A stretch of DNA of 64,000 bases from assembly GCF_017565645.3 (NCBI RefSeq), contig NZ_CP086136.1:4943501-5007500 (forward strand), read 5' to 3'. Under the pieces are notes generated by a model. The model worked only from the letters and a program-made list of their open reading frames with translations, had not been told where the DNA came from and did no database searches. Shown in pieces: positions 51,537 to 61,155 of this stretch. The translations under genes were made by a program, and so were the position numbers. This DNA comes from Bradyrhizobium barranii subsp. barranii. Its GTDB lineage: Bacteria > Pseudomonadota > Alphaproteobacteria > Rhizobiales > Xanthobacteraceae. Every line of letters starts with the position of its first letter. The stretch's first letter is position 1.

Positions 51537-52487
51537 ATGAACAAGCATATCTTGCGCGCTTCCCTGGAGGACGCGTCAGTTGCGCCTGAGACGTGCCAGG
51601 TCACTCCGGCTCATGCCGAGCGCCCTCCCGCCGGTGCAGAAATGGCGCGGGTGCTCGGGACCACGCCATTTCACATGGCTTTGGATTCCTCCGGCGCCGG
51701 AATCGCCCACTGGAAGCATGACCCGCTGCACGACGTCGTCGCGCCCATGAGCCATCACGTCATCATGGCTTACAACGGCACGGTGCAGCGCATGGAGCGG
51801 CGGATGGGAAGCGCGGTTGCGATCGGTACGTTTCGTCCCGGAGTCGTGGTCATCATCCCCGAAGGATCGAGCTCCCGGTGGGATATTCCGAAACCTGTCG
51901 ATGTCATCCAACTCTATCTTCCGCACGCCACGCTCGAGCGGGTTGCAGGCGAGGTCGACAACGTCACCTCGACCGATCTGCTGGAGCGAACGGCGCATCC
52001 CGACCCCATTACATCCCGATTGCTCCTGACCGCGATCGACGCCGTGGTCGGCAATGTCGTCGTGGATACACTGTTCAGGCATCAGCTGATGGACCTCTTG
52101 GCCACGCGCCTGCTGGCGGCGCATGTCGGCGCGCCGTCCACGTTCCAGCCGACGCGGGGCGGCCTCTCACCGGTCGTATTGCGCCGCGCCATCGAGCGCC
52201 TGCACTCGGACATCGACGCTGACGTATCGCTCGCGGCGCTCGCTTCTGATGCCGGTCTTTCGCGATTCCACTTCTGCCGCGCCTTCAAGGAAAGCACCGG
52301 GCTTTCCCCACATGCCTGGCGGCGCCAGCAACGGCTCGAGGAGGCCAAAAACATGCTGCGCGGCACCGACGCGTCGGTCCTCTCGATCGCGGTCGCGCTC
52401 GGCTATTCTTCCCAGACCGCGTTCGCCGCCGCCTTCAGGAAGCTGACCGGGGACACCCCGAGCAATTGGCGACGGCGTGCACGTTGA
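51537..52487 (+). CDS. AraC-family transcriptional regulator
   Basis: The 316-residue protein has a cupin-like effector domain (about 60-160, GTFRPGVVVIIPEGSSSRWDIPKPVDVIQLYLP). The C-terminal double helix-turn-helix reads LAALASDAGLSRFHFCRAFKESTGLSPHAWRRQQRLEEAKNMLRGTDASVLSIAVALGYSSQTAFAAAFRKLTGDTPSNWRRR. The ligand is unknown. It is divergent from the CadC-like regulator with 237 bases between the starts. No enzyme gene follows it directly, so its target is unknown. Confidence 0.9.
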   Translation: MNKHILRASLEDASVAPETCQVTPAHAERPPAGAEMARVLGTTPFHMALDSSGAGIAHWKHDPLHDVVAPMSHHVIMAYNGTVQRMERRMGSAVAIGTFRPGVVVIIPEGSSSRWDIPKPVDVIQLYLPHATLERVAGEVDNVTSTDLLERTAHPDPITSRLLLTAIDAVVGNVVVDTLFRHQLMDLLATRLLAAHVGAPSTFQPTRGGLSPVVLRRAIERLHSDIDADVSLAALASDAGLSRFHFCRAFKESTGLSPHAWRRQQRLEEAKNMLRGTDASVLSIAVALGYSSQTAFAAAFRKLTGDTPSNWRRRAR

Positions 52488-52833
52488 CAGCATCGCCTAT
52501 GCTGGGAACAGCATCATTGCGATAAAGGCTCCCGGATGCAGGCGGGCAAAAGAAGGTCCCATGACCGCTATGGGTCACAAGCCGACGCCTGACGGGCGGT
52601 AGCGGCAAGTCCGCTATATGGGACATTGGCGGACGTCACGCCTTGCCGCTCGGACAGCGCGCTTCGGCTGGAAGCGGACAGCGAGACGGCAGGCAGCGGG
52701 CGCGAAGCGTCGCGTCGGGATGAATTACAGGAAGCGGGCGTCTGGCGGGGTGGAATCCGGGCCCGGCCGGGCTTCCCCTGGCGGCCCGTATGGCCTATGA
52801 CGCTGCAACGCAACATTCCCCCAAAAAGACCCC
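52488..52833. other. non-coding stretch carrying the second 32-base repeat
   Basis: The region holds the repeat GACGCCTGACGGGCGGTAGC at 52584-52615, matching 48533-48564, and the leader of the ABC-F gene. Short frames here lack coding pattern. Confidence 0.5.
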
Positions 52834-54456
52834 ATGATCCGCCTCGACAACGTCAGCAAGCAAGCCGGCCACCAGATCCTGTTCATCGAAGCCTCCGCCG
52901 CCCTCAACAAGGGCGAGAAGATCGGCCTCGTCGGCCCGAACGGCGCGGGAAAGACCACGCTGTTCCGGATGATCGCCGGTGAGGAACTGCCCGATGAAGG
53001 GCAGGTTTCGACCGATCGCGGCATTACCATCGGCTATTTCAACCAGGACGTCGGCGAGATGAGCGGCCGCAGCGCCGTGGCCGAGGTGATGGATGGTGCA
53101 GGTCCCGTGAGCGAGGTCGCAGCCGAATTGCGCGAGCTCGAGGCCGCTATGGCCGACCCCGACAAGGCCGACCAGATGGACGAGATCATCGCGCGGTATG
53201 GCGAGGTGCAGCACGCGTTCGAGGAGCTCGACGGCTACGCGCTCGACGGCCGCGCGCGCGAGGCGCTGTCCGGCCTCGGCTTCAGCCAGGAGATGATGGA
53301 CGGCGACGTCGGCAAGCTTTCCGGCGGCTGGAAGATGCGCGTGGCGCTGGCGCGTATTCTCTTGATGCGCCCCGACGTCATGCTGCTCGACGAGCCGAGC
53401 AACCATCTCGATCTCGAAAGCCTGATCTGGCTAGAAAAATTCCTGCACGATTTCGACGGCACGCTGCTGATGACCTCGCATGATCGCGAGTTCATCAACC
53501 GCGTGATCTCCAAGGTGATCGAGATCGATTCCGGATCGCTCACGACCTATACCGGCGATTACGAGTTCTATGAGCAGCAGCGGGCGCAGAACGAGAAGCA
53601 GCAGCAGGCGCAGTTCGAGCGCCAGCAGGCCATGCTCGCCAAGGAGATCAAGTTCATCGAGCGCTTCAAGGCGCGCGCATCTCATGCGGCCCAGGTGCAG
53701 AGCCGGGTGAAGAAGCTCGACAAGATCGAGCGGGTGGAGCCGCCGCGCCGCCGCCAGACCGTGGCGTTCGATTTCCCGCCGGCGCCGCGCTCGGGCGAGG
53801 ACGTCGTGGCGCTCAAGAACGTCCACAAGGGTTACGGCAGCAAGCGCATCTATGACGGCCTCGATTTCATGATCCGCCGCAGGGAGCGCTGGTGCGTGAT
53901 GGGCGTCAACGGCGCCGGCAAGTCGACGCTGCTCAAGCTCATCGCCGGTGCGAGCGAGCCGGACGAGGGCACGGTGGCAGTCGGCGGCAGCGTCAAGATG
54001 GGCTATTTCGCCCAGCACGCGATGGATCTGCTCGACGGTGAGCGCACCGTGTTTCAGTCGCTGGAGGATCAGTTTCCGACCGCGGGGCAGGGGTCGTTGC
54101 GCGCGCTCGCCGGCTGCTTCGGCTTCTCCGGCGACGACGTCGAGAAGCGCTGCCGCGTGCTGTCGGGCGGCGAGAAGGCGCGCCTCGTGATGGCCAAGAT
54201 GCTGTTCGATCCGCCGAACTTTTTGGTGCTGGACGAGCCGACCAACCATCTCGACCTCGCCACCAAGGAGATGCTGATCACGGCGCTGGCGGATTTCGAG
54301 GGCACCATGCTGTTCGTCTCGCATGACCGCCACTTCCTGGCGACGCTGTCGAACCGCGTGCTGGAACTGACGCCGGAAGGCATCCACCAGTTCGGTGGCG
54401 GCTACACGGAATATGTCGCGCGCACCGGGCAGGAAGCGCCGGGGTTGCGGTCTTAA
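52834..54456 (+). CDS. ABC-F family ATP-binding protein
   Basis: The 540-residue protein has two ABC ATPase domains in one chain and no membrane segment. Domain 1 carries GLVGPNGAGKTTLF, LSGGWKMRVALARIL and LLDEPSNHLDLESLIWLE; domain 2 carries VMGVNGAGKSTLLKL, LSGGEKARLVMAKML and VLDEPTNHLDLATKEML. The charged, Gln-rich linker between them (YEFYEQQRAQNEKQQQAQFERQQAMLAKEIKF) is the P-site tRNA interaction motif. ABC-F proteins act on stalled ribosomes as translation factors; the subgroup (YbiT/Uup-like) is not settled by eye. No clear ribosome site precedes the ATG. Confidence 0.92.
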   Translation: MIRLDNVSKQAGHQILFIEASAALNKGEKIGLVGPNGAGKTTLFRMIAGEELPDEGQVSTDRGITIGYFNQDVGEMSGRSAVAEVMDGAGPVSEVAAELRELEAAMADPDKADQMDEIIARYGEVQHAFEELDGYALDGRAREALSGLGFSQEMMDGDVGKLSGGWKMRVALARILLMRPDVMLLDEPSNHLDLESLIWLEKFLHDFDGTLLMTSHDREFINRVISKVIEIDSGSLTTYTGDYEFYEQQRAQNEKQQQAQFERQQAMLAKEIKFIERFKARASHAAQVQSRVKKLDKIERVEPPRRRQTVAFDFPPAPRSGEDVVALKNVHKGYGSKRIYDGLDFMIRRRERWCVMGVNGAGKSTLLKLIAGASEPDEGTVAVGGSVKMGYFAQHAMDLLDGERTVFQSLEDQFPTAGQGSLRALAGCFGFSGDDVEKRCRVLSGGEKARLVMAKMLFDPPNFLVLDEPTNHLDLATKEMLITALADFEGTMLFVSHDRHFLATLSNRVLELTPEGIHQFGGGYTEYVARTGQEAPGLRS

Positions 54457-54465
54457 TTGGAAGCC

Positions 54466-54569
54466 GTAGCCCGGATGGAGCGAAGGGCCATCCGGGATTC
54501 GTTCCACGCGAGCGGTCGCGTGATGCAGTTGCTCCGGCCCCGGATTGCGCTTCGCTCCATCCGGGCTGC
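54466..54569. repeat. palindromic repeat with AGCCCGGATGGAGCGAAG ends
   Basis: The block starts GTAGCCCGGATGGAGCGAAG and ends with its reverse complement CTTCGCTCCATCCGGGCTGC. It lies between the ABC-F stop and the 3' end of the interrupted phosphodiesterase gene. It may serve as a bidirectional terminator. Confidence 0.75.
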
Positions 54570-54848
54570 AACCAAATCGAGAGACTCGCAATGAACTAGC
54601 GGGATGGGCGGCGGTACAGCACCCATCCGTTGTGGCCCTCAATCGCTATCGCAAAATGTCGCGCAGCACCTCGCCATCGACCTGGTGCGGTCTGACGCCC
54701 AGAGAGCTGGCCCCGGTTGTTTGGACAGCGCCCCGCTGGATTTAAGTGGATTCCTGCCGGGTTATGCTGAACGCGGGGCTTTACGGTTTTGTCGTTGCGT
54801 CGGGAGGGCGTAGCCCGACCAGAGCGACGACAAAACCGTCGGCGACGG

Positions 54849-55676
54849 TCATGCGGCCATCACCATAGCTTGCGTGCCGAAGTAAGCCTCGTCGGGCGTG
54901 CGCCCGTCAAGGCTCGAGTGAGGGCGTCCCTGATTGTAGAAGGCCAGATACTTGGCAATTGACGCTCGCGCCTCGGACACGCTGTCGTAGGCGCGGAGAT
55001 ATACTTCTTCGTATTTGACCGTGCGCCAGAGCCGCTCGACAAACACGTTGTCGCGCCAGGCGCCCTTGCCGTCCATGCTGATGGCGATCTTCGCGTCCAG
55101 CAGCACATCGGTGAACTCGAGGCTGGTGAACTGGCTGCCCTGATCCGTGTTGAAAATCTCGGGCCTGCCGTGCTTCGCCAACGCCTCCTGGACCGCTTCG
55201 ACGCAGAAGGCCGCCTCCATTGTGATCGAGACGCGATGGGCCAGGACCCGTCGGCTGAACACATCGACGACCGCCGCGAGATAGACGAAGCCACGCCGCA
55301 TCGGAATGTAGGTGATGTCCATTGCCCACGCATGGTCGGGCCGCTCGATCTTCAATCCGCGCAACAGGTACGGGTAGATCTTGTGACCCGGAGCCGGCTT
55401 GCTCGTGTTCGGGCGACGATAGACCGCCTCGATCCCCATGCGCTTCATCAGCGTCGCGATGTGGCGGCGACCGGCGTATACGCCCTCCCGCCGCAGCAAC
55501 GATCGCAGCATACGCGCTCCCGCGAAGGGATAATCGAGATGCAGCTCATCGAGCCGACGCATCAAGGCAAGGTCCTCGGCCGAAACTGGCCGAGGTTCAT
55601 AGTAGACCGTGCTGCGAGCCAGCTTCAGGACCTTCGCCTGGCGCACGATAGAAAGATCATGATCGCGGTCGATCAT
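54849..55676 (-). CDS. IS3-family transposase OrfB (integrase core)
   Basis: The 275-residue product has the rve integrase core with the DDE triad: WAMDITYIPMRRGFVYLAAVVDVFSRRVLAHRVS (first Asp), IFNTDQGSQFTSLEF (second Asp), and FVERLWRTVKYEEVYLRAYDS (Glu). The N-terminal HTH_21-like region reads RRLDELHLDYPFAGARMLRSLLRREG. Its ATG overlaps the OrfA stop as ATGA, so translation is coupled rather than by the -1 frameshift of many IS3 elements. Complete. Confidence 0.94.
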   Translation of the reverse strand: MIDRDHDLSIVRQAKVLKLARSTVYYEPRPVSAEDLALMRRLDELHLDYPFAGARMLRSLLRREGVYAGRRHIATLMKRMGIEAVYRRPNTSKPAPGHKIYPYLLRGLKIERPDHAWAMDITYIPMRRGFVYLAAVVDVFSRRVLAHRVSITMEAAFCVEAVQEALAKHGRPEIFNTDQGSQFTSLEFTDVLLDAKIAISMDGKGAWRDNVFVERLWRTVKYEEVYLRAYDSVSEARASIAKYLAFYNQGRPHSSLDGRTPDEAYFGTQAMVMAA

Positions 55677-55978
55677 CGCTTTGCGCTCAGCAGGCCCGCC
55701 TTGGTGAGCGCGCCGGACAAAAAATCGTTTTCCAACGCCAGCTCGCCGATCTTGGCATGTAACGCCTTCAAATCGACCGGCGTCTCGGCCGATGTCTTGT
55801 CATGCCCAAACACGCCGGCGGCGCCTTCCAGGAGCTGGTTTTTCCAGATCGTGATCTGGTTCGGATGAACATCAAACAGTTGCGCCAGCTCCGCCAGTGT
55901 CTTGTCGCCTTTGACCGCAGCCAAAGCAACCTTCGCCTTGAATGCCGGAGAATGCGTCCGGCGGCTCTTCTTCGTCAT
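55673..55978 (-). CDS. IS3-family transposase OrfA (helix-turn-helix subunit)
   Basis: The ATG at 55978 follows AGGAG and gives 101 residues. It has the HTH_Tnp_1 pattern (RRTHSPAFKAKVALAAVKGDKTLAELAQLFDVHPNQITIWKNQLLEGA) and a leucine-zipper-like tail (LKALHAKIGELALENDFLSGALTKAGLL). It binds the element's ends. The frame stays open further upstream to the element boundary, but the ribosome site favours this start. Confidence 0.93.
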   Translation of the reverse strand: MTKKSRRTHSPAFKAKVALAAVKGDKTLAELAQLFDVHPNQITIWKNQLLEGAAGVFGHDKTSAETPVDLKALHAKIGELALENDFLSGALTKAGLLSAKR

Positions 55979-58469
55979 CTTCGCTCCTGATTCGCAGCAA
56001 GAATCCTCGCCGCTGTCAGGCAGAAAATCCACTCAAGCTACTGTCCGAATTTGCGGGGCCAGCTCTCAGGATCTGCATGATGGTCGGCGCGACGTCGAGA
56101 TTGTGCATGCGTCGGATCGTGGTGTTGTTGCGGATCTGCGGGCCGGCGGCGATGAAGGTCGCGCTCATCACCGGCAGCTTGGGATCGTGGCCGTGTGCAC
56201 CGTAGAAGTTTGGCATCGACAGCGTGGTCGTCGCCGCATTGAACGGAGCATCGCCGAGCCGGGCGACGCCGGGGCTCTGGATGCCGTCGAAATTGTACCC
56301 CGGGGCCATCAGCGCGAATACGTCGCCAAAGTCCTGACCGATGGTCTTGCTGGTGCACTGTCCGAGCCCGGCCTCGCATTGTAGCGGGCGGGTCTCGACC
56401 ACCGTGAACAGCCGCCCGTCCTCGAGCGAACCGTTGAATTTGGGGTTGGGATCGACGGCATTCCTCACGGCCTCGGTGATCTGCGTCACCAGCGCCTTGT
56501 AGGTGGCAGGATCGACAGTGCCGCCCTGTTCGCGCTGTTGCAGGTTGACGTAGATGTTGGCCGCCGGACCGGAGGTGCGGATCGCCACCTTGGTGGTGTC
56601 GATGCCGGCGTTCTTCAGGATATTGGCCATGCTGACCGAGGTGTGGAACGGCGCAAAGCCGTGGTCCGACACGACGATGACGTTGCTGTCCGGCCCTGCG
56701 GCATCGGCGATCCGCTTCACCGCCTTGTCCGCGGTCTGATAGGCGAAGCGAATGTAGGACTTGTAGCGGGCGACCTTGGCTGCGTCCTGGTTGGCCCCGA
56801 TCGAGTTCGGGTCCTTCGGGTTGGTGCCCTGGCGCGGGTCGGTGAGCAGGAACTGATGCTCGGAGCCGTCGGGCTGCTCGATATAGACCATCACGAGATC
56901 GGCGTCGGGATTGTTCAGGATGGCGCGCTCGCCGATATCGGCCTGATAGCGCACGAAGGTCTTGACCATGTCCTCGAACATCGCCTCGATCTCGATGTCC
57001 GGGAAATTGGTGAAGCCCGGGCTCAGCCGTTCCGGAATGCGGAAGTCGGCCTGCGGACGCCAGAAGCCGATAGTGTTGTTGATGTCGTCGACGTCGGTCA
57101 GGACCGGTGCGTTGCGCGGAATGAAGTTGGCGCCGTAACGGGCGAAGCGCACCACCGAGAGATCGGGCGCGAGCTGCGAGACGAAGTAGGCCGCACCGAC
57201 CTTGGCGCCGCTGCCGTCGAAGAAGAACGGCGCGTTCTCGCCACCGAACTTCGCATAGGCCGGTCCGGTCGCCGGGGGCTTGAACGGTCCAGCCGTAATG
57301 CCGCGCGTGGCGTCGAAGAACACAAGCGTGTCGTAGTTCACCCTGCTGTCATTGGTGGTGTCGAGCGCCGCTACCCGGATCGCGTATTTAATGTCCTGGG
57401 TAGCCGCGTTGGTGCAGGTTGCGGTCGGAGCGGATGCGCATGAGAACGTCTCGATCGGCGCGGAGGTTGCCAGCACCGGGCTGAACGAGAAGCGGCCAGC
57501 CGCCTGGAGGGCCGTGGCCACGGCCGGATCGGCGGCGAAGTCCGCCGATGTGAGCGAAAAGCCCTGGGCGCCGATACCGCCGAATGCGCCGAACGGCACG
57601 GTGTAGTCGGTGATGCGGATCGGCTGGGCCGGTTGCACCACCGTGCCGTTGATCGAGATGTCGGCGCCGTCGCCGCCCGGCCACGTCGCAGTGACGACTT
57701 TCCTGCCCTGCTGGCGCAGTTGCACCCACAGCGGCAATGCCGTCGGACGCGGCGAGGGCCCGAGCGGGCTCTCGCGATAGCCGCCGATCGGCGCGGCGAA
57801 ACCGCTGAGGCTCGACGTAACCGGCCCGACGATCGCCTGGTAGGTGTTCGAGGGAATGTCGTTGTGGACGGCGGTCGAGCCGGTGGCGATCTCGATATGC
57901 GAGACGGCGGTAAGTGACGGCGACGCCGTGATGTTTTGCTGCGCCACCGCGCCATGGCGGCTCAGCCGCGCCAGAGCGCCGTCGCGCGGCAGTACGCCTT
58001 CGTCGATAAATTGCTGGATGAAATCGGGCTTTGCACCGTCGAGCGAGATGACGACTACCGGCGGTGAGCGGTGTCCGTGATGATGGTCCCGATCCCTGGA
58101 ATTGTCGAAGCCGCGGTCGCGGCCGTTGTCGTCCTGATCGGCGTGCGCGGGAATTGCGGTGCCGGCCAGCGATGCGGCGAGCGATATCGACGAGATCAGG
58201 GAGAGGAACGCTTTCATGTCCACGTGGTGCCCCTTGTTTCTTGCTGCGCAACCTGCGCGGGTTTGACCTGGAATGACGCGGGGATTATCGGGCGTGGCCC
58301 ACGACGCGCGTGTGACGCCTCGGCGACGTGTGTGCGTCGTTGAGATAACGCGGCGTGGCCGTGGTCACGTCACACCGAAATCAAGGTCCCGGCCGCACAG
58401 CCATGCGCAAGCCCCGCGCAACCGTCACGGGCGATGGTCCGCTCGAGAACGAAGGTCGCGGAACGGGGC

Positions 58470-59246
58470 ATGATCACCAAACTGAAAGAGATTTCCACGG
58501 CGCCTCTGCCGTGCAAGATCTGCAGCGCAGAGGCCGCACTGTTCGGCGTGGTCGACTTCGCCAAACATTGCAACGAAGCGCGCGGCAGGCGGCTGCCGCT
58601 GTTGGGGAAGCCGGTCTATTACCACCGCTGCCAAGGCTGCGGGTTCCTGTTCACCGATGCATTCGACGACTGGAGCGAGGCGAACTTCAAGACCGAGATC
58701 TACAACGACGATTACATCGAAGTCGATCCCGACTACAGGGAGGCCCGGCCGACCACCTGCGCAAAACTGGTGCAGGATCTGTTTGGAGCCAGCAAGGCCG
58801 AGTTGCGCGTGCTTGATTATGGCGGCGGTGGCGGCCTGCTGAGCACGACGTTGCGCAGCTCCGGCTTCCTGGACGCGCAGACCTTCGATCCCTTCGTGGC
58901 CGATTTCTCGCGGCCGCCGCAGGGGAAATTCGATATCGTCACCTGCTTCGAGACGCTGGAGCACATGCCCGATCCGACGGCCGGCATCGCCGCCATCGTC
59001 TCGAGCACAAAGGAGACCGGACTCGTGCTGTTCTCCACGCTGCTGCAGCCGCCTGATTTCGAGGCGCACGGCGTCAATTGGTGGTATGTTGGCCCGCGCA
59101 ACGGTCACGTCTCGATCTTCAGCCGTGCAGCGCTTGTCCGTGCCTGGCAGAACCACGGCTATCTGACTGCCTCCTTCAACGACAATCTGCACATGGCCTT
59201 CCGCTCGCTGCCCGGGTTTGCCCAGCATCTGCTGAAGCAGGCCTGA
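58470..59246 (+). CDS. class I SAM-dependent methyltransferase with N-terminal zinc-finger-like Cys cluster
   Basis: The ATG at 58470 gives 258 residues. The first 60 residues have Cys pairs (LPCKICSAEAALFGVVDFAKHCNE, YYHRCQGCGFLFTDAFDDWSE), a likely zinc-binding module. The SAM-binding motif is ELRVLDYGGGGGLLSTTLRSSGF with the acidic partner TFDPFVADF, followed by FDIVTCFETLEHMPDPTAGIAAIV. This order matches the Methyltransf_23 group with the C-x2-C head, often acting on sugar-nucleotide or lipopolysaccharide-linked substrates. The acceptor is unknown. It lies 72 bases before the MBL-fold gene in the same direction. Confidence 0.85.
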   Translation: MITKLKEISTAPLPCKICSAEAALFGVVDFAKHCNEARGRRLPLLGKPVYYHRCQGCGFLFTDAFDDWSEANFKTEIYNDDYIEVDPDYREARPTTCAKLVQDLFGASKAELRVLDYGGGGGLLSTTLRSSGFLDAQTFDPFVADFSRPPQGKFDIVTCFETLEHMPDPTAGIAAIVSSTKETGLVLFSTLLQPPDFEAHGVNWWYVGPRNGHVSIFSRAALVRAWQNHGYLTASFNDNLHMAFRSLPGFAQHLLKQA

Positions 59247-59318
59247 GCGGCGGCCGGCGCGTCTTAAACGCGTTGGTCTTGCCCGCTACGTTCCCTCCCA
59301 AAAAGGGAGCGAACAACC

Positions 59319-60194
59319 ATGAAGCAACTGCGGATCGGCGACATCACCATCGATGCGGTGATCGAGCGGGAAGGGCCGTGGCGGCGGCCGCAGGATTTCT
59401 TCCCGGCCTATGACGAGGGCGTGTTCGCCCGTCATCTGCCGACGATGGAGCCGGAGGTGTTCGATGCCGCGCGCGGCATGATGGTGATCACCTATCAGAC
59501 GTTTGTCGTGCGCACGCCGCGCTACACCATCCTCGTCGACACCTGCACCGGTGAGGACAAGGGCCATCCGCCGCCGTTCGACTTTCCCGGCAAGGAGCGC
59601 TGGCGCAACGAATTGTTCGCGCTCGGCATCTCTTTCGAGCAGATCGACTACGTCTTCTGCACCCATCTGCACATCGATCACACCGGCTGGAATACGACCT
59701 TGCGCGATGGGCGCTGGGTGCCGACGTTTCCGAATGCAAAGTACGTCTTTCACAAGGGCGAGTACGCGGCCTGGGAGGCGGAGAATGCCAAAGGCAACAA
59801 CCCGCCCGGCACCGTCTTCCGCGACAACTGCCTGCCGATCGTCGAGGCCGGGCAGGCGCTGCTGGTGGACGACGACCACGCGCTCGATGACACCGTCACG
59901 CTAACGCCGACGCCGGGGCACTCACCCTGTCATTGCTGCGTGAATATCTTTTCGAAGGGGAGCCGCGCGGTGGTCGCGGGCGATCTCATGCATCACCAGA
60001 TCCAGTGCCGCGAGCCGGACTGGTCGGCGAAGCCGGATTGGGATCCCAAGCAGTCGGCGGTCTCGCGGCGAAAGTTCTTCGCCTCCGTCGCGGATACCGA
60101 CACGCTGATCCTGCCGATCCATTTTCCGGCGCCGACGGTCGGGCTGATCAAGCCGCTGGATGGGGCGTTCGACTATCGGTTCAAGCGGGACTAG
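59319..60194 (+). CDS. MBL-fold metallo-hydrolase (lactonase-like)
   Basis: The 291-residue cytoplasmic protein has all metal-ligand motifs of the beta-lactamase fold: YVFCTHLHIDHTGWNTTLRDGRWVPTFPNAKYVFHKGEY (HxHxDH plus the next strand), TPTPGHSPCHCCVNIF with the third histidine, AVVAGDLMHH with the bridging Asp, and LILPIHFPAP with the last. HxDHTGW and the length match AHL lactonase/PQQB-type hydrolases. An AHL-degrading role is possible but unproven. A GGGAGCG ribosome site precedes the ATG. Confidence 0.87.
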   Translation: MKQLRIGDITIDAVIEREGPWRRPQDFFPAYDEGVFARHLPTMEPEVFDAARGMMVITYQTFVVRTPRYTILVDTCTGEDKGHPPPFDFPGKERWRNELFALGISFEQIDYVFCTHLHIDHTGWNTTLRDGRWVPTFPNAKYVFHKGEYAAWEAENAKGNNPPGTVFRDNCLPIVEAGQALLVDDDHALDDTVTLTPTPGHSPCHCCVNIFSKGSRAVVAGDLMHHQIQCREPDWSAKPDWDPKQSAVSRRKFFASVADTDTLILPIHFPAPTVGLIKPLDGAFDYRFKRD

Positions 60195-60272
60195 GCCTGT
60201 GCGCCCAAATCAGTCCTTTCCCGCCGTATTGATCACGGCCCGGCCGCCGTCGATATATGAAATGAGCGGCCA

Positions 60273-60896
60273 TTATCGAACGATTTCAAGGGTGACATTG
60301 ACCACGCCGATCTTGATCATTCCAAGGGCTTGGGCCGCACCCGATGTAACGTCGATGATGCGTCCATGAACAAATGGACCACGGTCGTTGACTCTCACGA
60401 TCACGGACTTTTTGTTCAAGACATTGGTCACGCGCAGGCGTGTTCCGAACGGCAAGGACGGATGCGCCGCATGCAGCGCATGCTTGTTGAATCTCTCGCC
60501 GCTCGCGGTCATCTGGTCTTCCGAGTAGAAACTCGCAAGCCCGAACAATGGGGTTTCCCTTCTGGGATGCTTGTTATGAAATGCATGCTGATGGTTGCTC
60601 TTCCGATGCGTTGCTCGCCGAATGTCGCCGTGAGCTTTCGGGCCTTGCCCTGCTGCGCGCTGACGTCGTCGCGGTGATTTCGTGGCAAGCGAGGGGAGGT
60701 CGTTGGCGTTTGGCGAACCGTTTGCGTCGCGGGTATGGTCATGCACTTCCAGCGGCGTTGCGCCAGGGACAATCGCCGACTTCGTTATTCGACCGAACTT
60801 CGCATGCGCAGATTCAATTCCACCATCGAATGCGATGCATGATGCAGCAATCGCGGTAGCAGCGAGCAGTGCAGGTTGACCGCTCCATCGTTTCAT
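60273..60896 (-). CDS. RlpA-like septal/peptidoglycan-binding protein
   Basis: The 207-residue protein has a signal peptide (PALLAATAIAASCIAFDGGIESAHA). A basic, disordered middle is followed by the double-psi beta-barrel of RlpA: GLASFYSEDQMTASGERFNKHALHAAHPSLPFGTRLRVTNVLNKKSVIVRVNDRGPFVHGRIIDVTSGAAQALGM. The catalytic-type residues ASG..F and DRGPF are present. RlpA family members cleave naked glycan strands of septal peptidoglycan or bind them. The lipobox is absent, so this is a soluble periplasmic form; SPOR is absent too. No neighbour in the cell-division cluster. Confidence 0.85.
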   Translation of the reverse strand: MKRWSGQPALLAATAIAASCIAFDGGIESAHAKFGRITKSAIVPGATPLEVHDHTRDANGSPNANDLPSLATKSPRRRQRAAGQGPKAHGDIRRATHRKSNHQHAFHNKHPRRETPLFGLASFYSEDQMTASGERFNKHALHAAHPSLPFGTRLRVTNVLNKKSVIVRVNDRGPFVHGRIIDVTSGAAQALGMIKIGVVNVTLEIVR

Positions 60897-61131
60897 GATG
60901 GCCCCCCCAGCGCGTCAGCTGGTTGGAGTAGTTCGGTTCCAGGAATTGTGGGCTTTGACATATGTCAACGTTGCCGTGGAAGGCAGCGGAGTTGCCATTT
61001 CGGTCAGCGCCCAGCCGACGCGCAACGAGAATTTGCCCAACTGCCCGCACATCGCCGCGAAGAAAAAGCCGCTGGCCTTGGGGAAGCCAGCAGCTCTGGC
61101 ATCCAGCAACCAATGGTGCAGGGCGCGTAGA

Positions 61132-61151
61132 GGTGGGCCGTGCGGCCCACC
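61132..61151 (-). terminator. hairpin after the gene at 61156
   Basis: A perfect 8-bp stem GGTGGGCC / GGCCCACC with a GTGC loop lies four bases past the stop on the minus strand. There is no clear T run after it. Confidence 0.45.
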
Positions 61152-61155
61152 GAGA

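Larger units (their letters stand above)
54703..56066 (-). mobile_element. IS3-family insertion sequence, complete
   Basis: The element is 1364 bases with terminal inverted repeats AGAGCTGGCCCCG at 54703 and CGGGGCCAGCTCT ending at 56066. It is flanked by the three-base duplication CAG (54700-54702 and 56067-56069). A second inverted word, TTAAGTGGATT / AATCCACTCAA, lies inside both ends. Confidence 0.93.
54646..58223 (-). pseudogene. type I phosphodiesterase/nucleotide pyrophosphatase-like gene interrupted by IS3 near its 3' end
   Basis: The GTG at 58223 (AGGGG six bases upstream) begins an exported protein: SLISSISLAASLAGTAIPAHA, a His/Asp-rich segment, then the metal-site VVVISLDGAKPDFIQQFIDEG and ASPSLTAVSHIEIATGSTAVHNDIPSNTY with the nucleophile Thr/Ser. 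NVIVVSDHGFAPFHTSVSMANIL and GAHGHDPKLPVMSATFIAAGPQI supply the other metal ligands. The frame reaches MQIL at 56067, where the element enters. On its far side, 54699-54646 reads GVRPHQVDGEVLRDILR and a TAG stop. Removing the element and one CAG copy restores 2211 bases, 737 codons. The truncated protein loses only its last 17 residues, replaced by element-encoded ones, so it may still be partly functional. Confidence 0.9.
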
